Shown one piece after another: positions 1 to 10,730 of a DNA stretch of 64,000 nt (position 1 is its first letter; every line of letters begins with the position of its first letter). The position numbers were made by a program, and so were the translations under genes. Location of the stretch: the NCBI GenBank assembly GCA_013697785.1, contig JACCWE010000030.1, positions 32,079-96,078 of the forward strand, written 5' to 3'. The notes under the pieces were generated by a model. That model did not search any database. It worked only from the letters and a program-made list of their open reading frames with translations, and had not been told where the DNA came from. Origin of the DNA: Gemmatimonadaceae bacterium. GTDB taxonomy: Bacteria > Gemmatimonadota > Gemmatimonadetes > Gemmatimonadales > Gemmatimonadaceae.

Positions 1-866
1 ATCAGAATGTAGAGGACGGTGCAGATTCCGAGCGAGAGCAAAATGCCGACCGGCATGTCCTTCTGCGGATTTTTCGCTTCCTGCGCGGCCGTGGATACCG
101 CATCGAAGCCGATGTATGCGAAGAACACCACGCCCGCGGCCCGCACGACGCCGGACCAGCCGAATGCACCGAACTCGCCGGTGTTCGGCGGAATGAAAGG
201 GTGCCAGTTCGCGGTGTTCACGTGCATGAAGCCGAATCCGATCACCAGGAGAACGATCGCGAGCTTCACGTACACGATCACGTTGTTGAACTTCGCCGAT
301 TCCTTGATCCCGATGACGAGAAGAGTCGTCATCGCGAGAATGAGGAACACGGCGGGAAGATTCACAATACCGCCCGGCACGCGGGTCAGCGTGTGCGTCC
401 CCTGCACGGCCAGCGGCGCCGACATGAAGCCCGCCGGCAGATCGATGCCGAGTCGGTGGAGAAACGCGCCGAAGTAGCCGGACCACCCTACCGCTACCGT
501 CGCCGCACCGAAGAGATATTCGAGAACGAGATCCCATCCGATGATCCAGGCGACGAACTCACCGAGCGTCGCGTAGCCATAGGTGTACGCGCTTCCCGCG
601 ATGGGGATCATCGACGCGAATTCCGCATAGCAGAGACCCGCGAAGAGGCATCCGACGCCTGCGATGATGAACGAGTTCATCACGCCAGGGCCGGCATACA
701 GCGCTGCCGCCGTCCCCGTCAACACGAAGATACCCGCGCCGATGATCGCGCCGATTCCCAGCAGCGTCAGGTTACTGGCGGAGAGCACGCGTTTGAGGGT
801 ATCCACGCCGGTCTCTCCCGCCTCGTCCTGAAGCACTGCGATGCTTTTTCTGGCTAACAAACCCAT
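1..866 (-). CDS. APC-family amino acid permease (cationic amino acid transporter-like), 3' end outside window
   Basis: Reverse-strand translation from ATG at 866: MGLLARKSIAVLQDEAGETGVDTLKRVLSASNLTLLGIGAIIGAGIFVLTGTAAALYAGPGV...; the GIGAIIGAGIFV motif is typical of APC permeases. Open to the window edge. Confidence 0.9.
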   Translation of the reverse strand, partial: MGLLARKSIAVLQDEAGETGVDTLKRVLSASNLTLLGIGAIIGAGIFVLTGTAAALYAGPGVMNSFIIAGVGCLFAGLCYAEFASMIPIAGSAYTYGYATLGEFVAWIIGWDLVLEYLFGAATVAVGWSGYFGAFLHRLGIDLPAGFMSAPLAVQGTHTLTRVPGGIVNLPAVFLILAMTTLLVIGIKESAKFNNVIVYVKLAIVLLVIGFGFMHVNTANWHPFIPPNTGEFGAFGWSGVVRAAGVVFFAYIGFDAVSTAAQEAKNPQKDMPVGILLSLGICTVLYIL

Positions 867-1150
867 GCAAATGTCTCCAGGCAATCGTGTGTGGGATATC
901 GACGCGAGCGGGCCGCCGGGGGCGTCAACCCGGGTCATCGAGCAACGTTCTACCGTGGCCGCTTGCCTGTCAAGCACTGCGGACTCACGGCGACGGCTGC
1001 GTAGCAGGCGTGCGACGCTTCCCTCATCGTGCTACCATATCTCCCTCGTACACCCTTCTGACGTGGCATCCGCGAGCCATTCCCGCGCGCGGTTATTGCA
1101 AATCCCCCCCGGCAACAGTTGCCGTCCCTTCATCTTCCCGCGACCGCTGA

Positions 1151-2452
1151 ATGGCTTCCCCCGCACTGCCCGGCATGGTCGAGAGCGTGAAGTCGAATGG
1201 CGTGGGCATCGCAGGAACGGGAACAGAGGCCGCGGGCGCACTCCGCATTCTTCTCCTCAACTACGAGTACCCGCCACTCGGCGGAGGTGCCGGCATCGCC
1301 TCGGCCGCGCTGGCCGAGCGGCTCGCGGCGCGCGGCGCGATCGTCGACGTCGTGACTTCGCGGCCGGATGGCGCGATCGATTCCGGCCGCCGCGACGGGC
1401 TCTCGTGCGTCGCGCTCGCGCCGACGCTCACGCTTTTCCGCGTGCGCAGCAAGCGACGAGGGATTCACCAAGCGGGCTTCTTCGGCGCGGGCAGCTACCT
1501 GATCTCCGCGGTGCCGGCGGCGCGACGCCTGCTTCGCACGCATCGCTACGATGTCGTTCACATTTTCTTCTCGCTTCCGACCGGTGCACTCATCCCCGCG
1601 CTGCCGCTCGGAAAGACTCCGGTCGTCGTCTCGCTCAGAGGCTCGGACGTTCCGGGATATGATGAGCGGAACGCAAAGCTCGTCTTCGCGCACAGCATGC
1701 TGAAGCCATTTACGCGCTGGATCTGGCGGCGCGCATCGCGCGTGGTTCCGGTGTGCGAGAGCCTCGGCGCGCTGGCGAGAGAGACGTCGCCGCGACTTGC
1801 GTACAGCGTGATCGGAAATGGTGTCGATCTCGATCTTTTTCGGCCCGATGACGTTGGTGCTGCGAAGATCGCATCGAAGGTTCGATGTCTCGCCGTGGGG
1901 CGGTTGATCGAGCGCAAGGGAATCGCCGATCTCTTGCGCGCATGGGCACTTCTGCCGCGCGATCGATATCAGCTCGAGATCGCGGGCGGCGGCCCGCAGG
2001 ACGCCGCGCTGCGCTCGCTCGCGAAGGAGCTCGGCGTCGACGGCGACGTGCGATTCGCGGGTCCGCTCAGCCGCGAAGAAGTCGCGCTCCGCTGTCGACG
2101 ATCCGACATGTTCGTGCTCACACCGTACGAGGAGGCCTTCGGAAATGTCTTTGCCGAAGCGATTGCGGCGGGGCTGCCGGTGATCGGGAGCAACATCGGC
2201 GCGATTCCGGAGCTTGTGGAGAATGGAGCGAACGGGATCCTGGTGCCGCCCGGCGATGCCAACGCGATCGCAGGCGCGATTCGCGAGCTTGGCGACGACG
2301 ACGCGCGTCGCACCTCGATCGTTGCGCGCAATCGCGCGCGCGCGGAGGCGATGCTCTCGTGGGACACGGCGGCCGATCGCTATCTCGCGCTGTACGCCGA
2401 GCTCCTTGGCCGCGTGCCGGCGGCGGCGGCGATGGCGGTGGCAGCTCGATGA
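1151..2452 (+). CDS. Glycosyltransferase family 4 (GT-B)
   Basis: 433 aa; N-terminal NYEYPPLGGGAG and C-terminal EAFGNVFAEAIAAGLPVIGSNIGAIPELVENGANGILVPPGD GT4 motifs. True start may be the internal MVESVK. Confidence 0.9.
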   Translation: MASPALPGMVESVKSNGVGIAGTGTEAAGALRILLLNYEYPPLGGGAGIASAALAERLAARGAIVDVVTSRPDGAIDSGRRDGLSCVALAPTLTLFRVRSKRRGIHQAGFFGAGSYLISAVPAARRLLRTHRYDVVHIFFSLPTGALIPALPLGKTPVVVSLRGSDVPGYDERNAKLVFAHSMLKPFTRWIWRRASRVVPVCESLGALARETSPRLAYSVIGNGVDLDLFRPDDVGAAKIASKVRCLAVGRLIERKGIADLLRAWALLPRDRYQLEIAGGGPQDAALRSLAKELGVDGDVRFAGPLSREEVALRCRRSDMFVLTPYEEAFGNVFAEAIAAGLPVIGSNIGAIPELVENGANGILVPPGDANAIAGAIRELGDDDARRTSIVARNRARAEAMLSWDTAADRYLALYAELLGRVPAAAAMAVAAR

Positions 2453-3777
2453 TGCCGGCGCACGCAGCGCTCGCGTATTGGCTCGCACGCGACGCACACG
2501 CGTCGGCCCGCGCGCTCGATCTCGGCGCCGAGTCGCTGCGTGCGCTCGCGGCCACGCGGATGCGCGCGCTGCTCGTCGATGCGCAGCATACGCCGTTCAA
2601 CGCCACGCGGATGCGCGACGCAGGACTCACTCGCCCCGGTGCGCTCCGCGACCTCGAGCTCCCGCTGGCGCTGCAGTCGCTCGCGCCGGTGTCGAAGCAG
2701 GAGCTCAGTACCGCCGGCGACGCGTCGCTGCGCCACGGTCGGGTCTCGGCGAGCTGGTTCTCGTCGCGATCGTCGGGATCGTCGGGCGAGCCCTTTCGCG
2801 TCTACTACGATGCGCGCGCGTGGTCGATGCTCAAGTACCTGGTCAAGATGCGCTCGAGGCGCGCCGCGGGAATGCGTCTCACTGATCGCGTCGCGATACT
2901 CGACGCGATCGATCCGCGCGTGGAAGGCAGCTCGCTGCTCGAGCGCCTGGGGCGGCTCAAGCGCATTAGTGTGTTCCGGCCTCCCGAGGAGATAGCTGCG
3001 CTACTCGCTGCCTATGCACCGGATGAGATCTATGCGCTCCCCTCGGCGCTGCTCGAGATCGCGCACGCCGCGGGCCAGGACACGCCCGAAGTTCGCGCGA
3101 AACGCATTTGCGCGAGCGGTGAGCTTTTGACCTCGCGCGCGAGCCGCGATATAACGGAAGCGTTCGGCGGACGGATCTTCGATGTCTACGGCACCTCCGA
3201 GACGAAGGAGATCGCCTGGGAGTGCTGGGCCGGATCGCGCCACATCAACGCCGACGTCGTGCACGTCGAAATACTCGGTGGGGACGGGGCCTGCGTCGAA
3301 GCCGGCGTAGAGGGAGAGGTCGTCGTGACGCTGCTCGTGAATCGTGCGATGCCGCTCATCCGCTACCGCACCGGCGATCGCGGCTCCCTGCTCTCAGCGC
3401 GATGCGAGTGCGGGCGCGCGTCGCCGCTGCTAGGCGTCGTGAGCGGCCGCGATGCCGACATGCTCGAGCTCCCGGATGGCTCAATACTTTCTCCCTATCT
3501 GCTGACGATGGCCCTCGAGCCGATTGCCGGCCTCGTGCAGTACCAGATCGCGCAGACCGAACGCGACCACCTGCGTGTGCGCGCGGTCGCAGGAAATGGC
3601 GTCGATGCCCGCGCCCTCGAAGCCGACATCGCGTGCGCGCTCGGCGCCGCACTCGCGGCCGCGGTTCGCGTGTCGACGGAGATCGTCGACCGCCTCGAGC
3701 ACGGCGCGCGCGCGAAGGTCCGCGTCGTCGAGCCGCTCCCTCGCTCGGCCGCGCGCGAGATGATGGCCGCCCGATGA
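2449..3777 (+). CDS. CapK/phenylacetate-CoA ligase-like adenylate-forming protein
   Basis: ATG at 2449 overlaps the upstream TGA; SSGSSGEPF loop, DVYGTSETKEIAWEC, MPLIRYRTGDRG, PaaK-like C-terminal region. Confidence 0.85.
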   Translation: MMPAHAALAYWLARDAHASARALDLGAESLRALAATRMRALLVDAQHTPFNATRMRDAGLTRPGALRDLELPLALQSLAPVSKQELSTAGDASLRHGRVSASWFSSRSSGSSGEPFRVYYDARAWSMLKYLVKMRSRRAAGMRLTDRVAILDAIDPRVEGSSLLERLGRLKRISVFRPPEEIAALLAAYAPDEIYALPSALLEIAHAAGQDTPEVRAKRICASGELLTSRASRDITEAFGGRIFDVYGTSETKEIAWECWAGSRHINADVVHVEILGGDGACVEAGVEGEVVVTLLVNRAMPLIRYRTGDRGSLLSARCECGRASPLLGVVSGRDADMLELPDGSILSPYLLTMALEPIAGLVQYQIAQTERDHLRVRAVAGNGVDARALEADIACALGAALAAAVRVSTEIVDRLEHGARAKVRVVEPLPRSAAREMMAAR

Positions 3778-5135
3778 GCCTCAACGTCGACGCCCTCCGC
3801 AGCGCGTACGCGATTCGCGGACACCCACACGCGAGCCGTGCCGAGATCGTGCGCTTCCGCGATCAGCAAATCCGGAAGCTCGTGCAGCACGCTTATCGCA
3901 ACGTGCCGTACTATCGTGCGCTCTGGGATGAGCAGGGCGTGCACCCCGACTGCATCCGCGGCGCCGGCGATATGTCGCTGCTGCCGACCGTCACGAAGAC
4001 ACACTTCCGGGCGACGCCCGAGATCGAGCGCGTAGCCTCGGGAATCGACCCCGAGATGCTCATCCCCGCGGCGAGCAGCGGGGCGAGCGGGCGCCCGTTC
4101 ATGATCCGGCGCAGCTGGATGGAGCACAACATCCTCTACCTGCCACGCATCCGGGCACTCCGCTCGTACGGTATCAAGCGCAGCGATCGCGCGCTCAACA
4201 TTCTCAATCCCAAGCACGTGCACGCGCGCGACAACAAGATCATCGGCCGCACCCTCGTCGCGCTCAAGCTCCTCCCGCGCCAGAAGCGCGTGAGCATCCA
4301 TCTCGACCCCGAGGCGATCGCGGCCGAGGTTCGCGCCTTTCGACCGGCGATGCTCAGCGGATATCCGAACATGCTCGCGCGCGCGTCGGAGGTGCTGAAA
4401 CGGGACCCGATTTCGCCGCCGAGCATTCGCGTCGCGCTCGTCGGCGCCGAAGCGCTCACTCCCGATCTCCGTCGCAGAATCGAGTCGCGGCTCGGCGTTC
4501 CCGTGCGCGATCAATACGGGAGCAACGAGTGCAACCTGATGGCGTGGGAGTGCGCCCACGGCGGCCCGCTGCACACGTGCGACGATACGGTGCTCGTCGA
4601 GGTCGTCGGGCCCGACGGCGCTTCTGTCGCGCCGGGTGAGACCGGCGAGGTCGTCGTCACCGCGCTCCATTCGTTCACGATGCCTCTCATCCGCTTCCGC
4701 ATCGGCGACGTCGCGGTGCAGGGCTCCGCGCAGTGCGAGTGCGGCGCACCCTTCGCGACGATTCAAAGCGTGCAGGGACGCATGCTCGACATGTTCCCGC
4801 TTCCGAGTGGACGAGTGATTCACCCGTACTACCTCAGCGAGACGCTGATCATGGACGATTCCGACTGGATCGAGAGCTTCCAGCTCACGCAGGAGCGCAT
4901 CGACAGCGTCACGATGCGTGTAGTCTCGCGCGCGGAGCCGACGGAGGCGCGACTCGCCAGGCTCCGCGCGCACGGGGCCGAGCTGCTGGGCCGTGACGTG
5001 CACTTCGAGCTTCTCGTAGTGAGCAGCATTCCATCGGAGCTGAGCGGCAAGTTCAGGCCGGCGCGCTCGCACGTCACCTCGAGTTACGATGAGGTGACTG
5101 TTCCCGCGCTTCCAGCCCCTGTGGCGTCGTCGTGA
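3774..5135 (+). CDS. Second CapK/phenylacetate-CoA ligase-like adenylate-forming protein
   Basis: ATGA overlap with the upstream stop; SSGASGRPF, YGSNECNLMAWEC, TMPLIRFRIGDVA motifs. Confidence 0.87.
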   Translation: MSLNVDALRSAYAIRGHPHASRAEIVRFRDQQIRKLVQHAYRNVPYYRALWDEQGVHPDCIRGAGDMSLLPTVTKTHFRATPEIERVASGIDPEMLIPAASSGASGRPFMIRRSWMEHNILYLPRIRALRSYGIKRSDRALNILNPKHVHARDNKIIGRTLVALKLLPRQKRVSIHLDPEAIAAEVRAFRPAMLSGYPNMLARASEVLKRDPISPPSIRVALVGAEALTPDLRRRIESRLGVPVRDQYGSNECNLMAWECAHGGPLHTCDDTVLVEVVGPDGASVAPGETGEVVVTALHSFTMPLIRFRIGDVAVQGSAQCECGAPFATIQSVQGRMLDMFPLPSGRVIHPYYLSETLIMDDSDWIESFQLTQERIDSVTMRVVSRAEPTEARLARLRAHGAELLGRDVHFELLVVSSIPSELSGKFRPARSHVTSSYDEVTVPALPAPVASS

Positions 5136-5830
5136 ACAAGTACGTGCGCGACGCAATCACCTTCCCGCACGACGCACGGCTCGCGTGGCGGCACTCGGGT
5201 GCGCGCGGCGCGTGGCGAGAGATGCGGCTTCGGACGCTCGATCGCATCTCGCGTGGCGGGCTCGCGCTCCTGTTCGAGCACGTCGTCGCCGACGTGCCGC
5301 GCCTTCCGCTGCCGGAAGGCGTGCGCATCGCGCCCTTCGCAGGCCCCGACTGGTCGCTCTTCCTCGCCCTCACCTCCGAGAAGAGAATCGAGAAATTCAA
5401 AGCGAGGATAGCGCGCGGACGCGAGTGTCTCGTGGCGTGGCGCGGCGAGCGTCCGGTCGGCTTCACCTGGGTCTCGACGCGCATGGACGCCGACATCGAG
5501 ACGTACGCGCTCCCCCTCCCCGCCGACGCGTGCTACCACTGGGACCTCTACGTCACCTCCGAGGAGCGCGGCAGCGGCGTCGGCACTGCGCTCGCTTGGG
5601 AGCGGCTGCACCATTCGCGCGAGAAATTCTATCGCATAAGCTGGCGGCTGATCGACATCGACAACCTCGCCTCGCAGCGCGGCGCCCAGAAGACGGCGAG
5701 CGCGAGCACTCGCGTGGTCGGCGAGCTGCGCTATAGAAATCTCTTCGGCCGCTCGTGGTATCGCTTCTCTCCGGGAGTGGTGAGCCCCGAGACCGCTCAG
5801 GCGCGCGCGGCGCTCATGCCCTCGACATGA
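5132..5830 (+). CDS. GNAT-like acyltransferase (paralog A)
   Basis: GTGA overlap; 232 aa; central LYVTSEERGSGVGTAL resembles the GNAT acyl-CoA-binding loop (R/QxxGxG/A). Confidence 0.65.
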   Translation: MNKYVRDAITFPHDARLAWRHSGARGAWREMRLRTLDRISRGGLALLFEHVVADVPRLPLPEGVRIAPFAGPDWSLFLALTSEKRIEKFKARIARGRECLVAWRGERPVGFTWVSTRMDADIETYALPLPADACYHWDLYVTSEERGSGVGTALAWERLHHSREKFYRISWRLIDIDNLASQRGAQKTASASTRVVGELRYRNLFGRSWYRFSPGVVSPETAQARAALMPST

Positions 5831-6978
5831 GAATCGCCGCGGCGCCGAAACCCACGACGCTCGTTCGCGTGCTTCGCAGCGCGAGCGCCGTTCCGCGCGA
5901 GCAGTGGGATGCGATTGCCCGGCGCGGCTACCATCGCCACGCGTGGTTCGTCGCTGCCGAGGCGTGCGGCGCCGAGGCGCGCCACATCGGCGTCTTCGAC
6001 AGGAAGACGCTCGTCGCCCTCATCCCGGCCTACATCGAGCGCGAGACGCTGCACGGAGATCTCCACGCGCGTTGGTTCGGGCCTGCGACTCGCGCGGCCG
6101 CGGCGATTGGCGCCGGCCTGCGTCCGTCGCTCGCGATCGGCGCGCCGATGAGCACCGGCTCTGATCCGCTCGGCAGCAGCACCGTTCTCACTGAGGAAAT
6201 CCTCGAGCACGCGCTCACCCTTCTCGAGGAGGAAGCTCGCGACGAGCATTTGACAGCGATTGTGTGGCCGTTCGTCGAGGAGAGCGACGTCGGCGTTCGC
6301 GAGGTCGCTCGCCGGCTCGGCTTTCGCGAGAGCTTCGCCAACTCTGAGGCAGTGATCGACGTAGAATGGAGCTCCCCCGAGGAGTATCTCGCCTCGCGCT
6401 CGAAGAATGTGCGGCGAACACTGCGCAACGAGCTCGCCTGGGTGCACGATCAGGGGATCCGCGTGTCCTGGGAGACGGATCTCCGCGAGCACGCCGCCAC
6501 CTTCGACGCGTTCTACCGAGCGTCCTACGTGTCGCGCAACGCGAAGGTCGCCGCGCTCGCGCCGAACTTCTTCGCGGAGCTCGCGGCGCAGCAGTCGCCA
6601 GGCATTCGCGTGCAGTGCGCGTGGCGCGGAAGCTCGCTCCTCGAGATGGCCGTCGCGCTCGACGGCGGCGGCGCGCTCGACCTATGCCTGAGCGCGCAGT
6701 CTGAGGAGACTCGCAACGGTCTCCTTTATCAGCACTGCCTCTGTTACGACCCGATCCGGGCGGCGATCGCGGGCGGGCTCGCGCGCATTCACCTGGGCCC
6801 GAGTGCGCTTCATCCCAAGGTTCTTCGCGGCGCGCGACTCACGACGCGCCTCACGCTCGCGCGCGGCATGACGCCGGTCGCGCGCGCCGCCATCGCCGTG
6901 CTCTCGCGCGCGACCGACCTGCGCAACCGCGCGAAGCAGCGTCGCCTCCTCGGCAAGCTCAGGGCAGCCGCATCGTGA
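5827..6978 (+). CDS. FemAB/BioF2-like GNAT-fold acyltransferase
   Basis: ATGA overlap; 383 aa; SRSKNVRRTLRNELAWVHDQGIRVSWE...FYRASY...LYQHCLCYDPIRAAIAGGLARIHLG resembles FemAB/peptidogalycan biosynthesis-type proteins. Confidence 0.65.
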   Translation: MRIAAAPKPTTLVRVLRSASAVPREQWDAIARRGYHRHAWFVAAEACGAEARHIGVFDRKTLVALIPAYIERETLHGDLHARWFGPATRAAAAIGAGLRPSLAIGAPMSTGSDPLGSSTVLTEEILEHALTLLEEEARDEHLTAIVWPFVEESDVGVREVARRLGFRESFANSEAVIDVEWSSPEEYLASRSKNVRRTLRNELAWVHDQGIRVSWETDLREHAATFDAFYRASYVSRNAKVAALAPNFFAELAAQQSPGIRVQCAWRGSSLLEMAVALDGGGALDLCLSAQSEETRNGLLYQHCLCYDPIRAAIAGGLARIHLGPSALHPKVLRGARLTTRLTLARGMTPVARAAIAVLSRATDLRNRAKQRRLLGKLRAAAS

Positions 6979-7628
6979 ACAAGTATCTCGTCGACGTCGC
7001 CACCTTTCCCGGCGACGCGCGCCATGCCTGGCGCACCGACGGCGCTCGCGGGCTCTGGACCGAGCTCGCCGAGCGAACGATCTTTCGCGTCGCTCGCTCG
7101 GCGCTCTACAACCTGTACGAGCGCGATCTCGCGACGATCAGGCACGTCGCTCCCCCCGACGGCGTCGAGATCCGGATGCTCGGCGCACACGAGCACGCCC
7201 TGCTCGGTGCCATCATGACGCGCCGCCGTCTCGCCCAGCTCGCGCGCGATCTTGCTAGTCGCACGATCTTCGCGGCGCTCCGCGATGGCGTCGTCGTCGG
7301 CTACTCGTGGTGGACGCCCTACTTCGACAGTGCGCTCAGCTTCGCGCCGCTCGAGCTTCCCCGGGATGCGACGTTTCACGGCTACGTCCACGTCGAGCGC
7401 GCGGAGCGAAAGCGCGGCACCGCGAGCGCACTGTTCAGCGCGGGAGAGCGCCACCTCCACGCGCAGGGCGCACGGGTGTGCTGGTTCCTCATCAAGTCGA
7501 CGAACGTCGCCGGCGCGCGCACGGCGCGCGGCCGTTGGGGCGGGCGCTCGCGGCACATAGCTGAGGTCAGCTATCGGAAGACTCTTTTTCGCACGAAGCG
7601 GCGATTGACGCTTGCGCCTTCTCAATGA
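6975..7628 (+). CDS. GNAT-like acyltransferase (paralog B)
   Basis: GTGA overlap; MNKYLVDVATFPGDARHAWRTDGARGLW matches the N-terminus of the 5132 gene (MNKYVRDAITFPHDARLAWRHSGARGAW). Confidence 0.65.
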   Translation: MNKYLVDVATFPGDARHAWRTDGARGLWTELAERTIFRVARSALYNLYERDLATIRHVAPPDGVEIRMLGAHEHALLGAIMTRRRLAQLARDLASRTIFAALRDGVVVGYSWWTPYFDSALSFAPLELPRDATFHGYVHVERAERKRGTASALFSAGERHLHAQGARVCWFLIKSTNVAGARTARGRWGGRSRHIAEVSYRKTLFRTKRRLTLAPSQ

Positions 7629-9106
7629 TCGCGCCGACGACACTTTCCGATATCACCGTGCAGCGCGATATGTCCGCGGCCCGTCCCGGACGCGGACGGC
7701 GAATCATGCTCTACGCCGCGACGCGAGGCACGACCGAGGGGATGCGCAGCATTCGCGGATTGCTGCTCGCAGTCGTCCTCGGGCCGCGCGCATTCGGCAT
7801 CTGGACGCTCTTCCGCATCTTCATGCGCTACACGCCGCTCTCCGGACTCGGCGTGCAGCGCGGGCTCGAGCTGGCGATCGTGCAGGAACACGCGCTCGGC
7901 GATGCGGAAGCGGTCGAGCGCTCGAACACGGCAGCGCGCACCACGCTAGGCTGGATCATCGCGACGGCGATCGCCACCTCACTCGTCGCGCTGATCGCTT
8001 CGTTCGTGGTCACCGACGAGCCGTGGCGACTGGCGCTCCGCGCCGTGTCGCTCGGCGTGGTTCTCGAGGAGCTGTGGGTCTACGCCACGACGTACCTCCG
8101 CGCGCTTCGCGAGCTCCGCCGCTACGCGCTCCTCGAGATCGCGAACGCGTCGCTGCATCTCGTCGCTGCGGTGGGGATGGCGAAGCTCTTCGGCCTTCGC
8201 GGCGCGATAGCGGGCTTCGTCGCAGGCGCGCTCGCGAGCCTGTGGACGGTGCGCAACTGCGCGCCCTTTCGTCCTCTGCTCCACAAGCCGGCGCTGAAAA
8301 GGCTCCTCGGCGTCGGGATACCGCTTGCGCTCTCCTCGGCTCTCACGGTCGCGCTCGGAACCGCAGATCGCCTCGTCGTCGCGGCGTATGGCGGCGCAAC
8401 GACCCTCGGGCTTTACGCCTTCGGCGTCTCGATCGCCGGCCTCGCGGCCTCGCTCGCATGGATCATCCGCACCGTGATCTTCCCGGATGTCTACGGCAGC
8501 GCGCGCGTGGCGGGAGCGGCGCCCGCGATGCGCGAGCATCTCGATCGCACCGTGCTTCCCTTCGCCTATCTCTTTCCGCCGATTCTCGGCGCGCTCGCAC
8601 TCGCGATGGAGCCAACAATGGCTCTCGCGCTCCCTCGCTATCTTCCCGCAGCATCGGCCGCGCGCATCTTCATTTTCTCGGCGGCCGCCGGGGGGATTAC
8701 CACGCTCGGCGCGATCGGCGTCGTCGCAACCGGCAAGCAGCGGGCGCTCCCGCTCCTCTCGGCATTCGCGCTCTGCATCAATCTCGCCTGCTCGATGCTC
8801 GCGCTGGAGAACGGCGGCGGGCTCGCGCTCGTGGCGGGCGGCGCGGTGCTCGCCCAGGCGACGATCGCGACCGGCGTGCTCGCGATTCTCGGCCGTCAGG
8901 CGACACTGTCGCGCGCGACGACTCTCGTGCTGAAGGGGATGCTGCCGCTCGCGTGGTGCATTGCGTGTGTCGCGCTCACGAGCCGGCTCTACGACCCGCG
9001 CAGCATCACGGGCGGAGCAGAGTCACTCGGAACGTACCTGTTGCTGCTGCTCCCGATCTCGCCGCTCATGGTGAGCGGCTTTCGCAGCGCGCGCGCGACG
9101 ATCTGA
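7625..9106 (+). CDS. Oligosaccharide flippase, Wzx/MATE-like (polysaccharide biosynthesis protein)
   Basis: 493 aa polytopic membrane protein; ATGA overlap; GTRGTTEGMRSIRGLLLAVVLGPRAFGIWTLF N-terminus and multiple hydrophobic helices. Confidence 0.8.
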   Translation: MIAPTTLSDITVQRDMSAARPGRGRRIMLYAATRGTTEGMRSIRGLLLAVVLGPRAFGIWTLFRIFMRYTPLSGLGVQRGLELAIVQEHALGDAEAVERSNTAARTTLGWIIATAIATSLVALIASFVVTDEPWRLALRAVSLGVVLEELWVYATTYLRALRELRRYALLEIANASLHLVAAVGMAKLFGLRGAIAGFVAGALASLWTVRNCAPFRPLLHKPALKRLLGVGIPLALSSALTVALGTADRLVVAAYGGATTLGLYAFGVSIAGLAASLAWIIRTVIFPDVYGSARVAGAAPAMREHLDRTVLPFAYLFPPILGALALAMEPTMALALPRYLPAASAARIFIFSAAAGGITTLGAIGVVATGKQRALPLLSAFALCINLACSMLALENGGGLALVAGGAVLAQATIATGVLAILGRQATLSRATTLVLKGMLPLAWCIACVALTSRLYDPRSITGGAESLGTYLLLLLPISPLMVSGFRSARATI

Positions 9107-9112
9107 CTACCA

Positions 9113-9129
9113 GCAGCGCGACTCGCTGC
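9113..9129. terminator. Short inverted repeat between convergent flippase and guaB genes
   Basis: GCAGCG-CGACT-CGCTGC, 6-bp arms, in the 31-bp convergent intergenic region. Confidence 0.35.
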
Positions 9130-9137
9130 GCGAAGCT

Positions 9138-10730
<1,593 letters not shown>

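Noticed and set aside
1130-2497. 455-aa antisense ORF over the GT4 gene
   Set aside because: Arg/Ala/His-rich low-complexity shadow frame in GC-rich DNA; the sense frame has clear GT4 motifs.
3495-5156. 553-aa antisense ORF over the CapK-like genes
   Set aside because: Shadow ORF; no recognisable motifs and fully opposite a coherent family protein.
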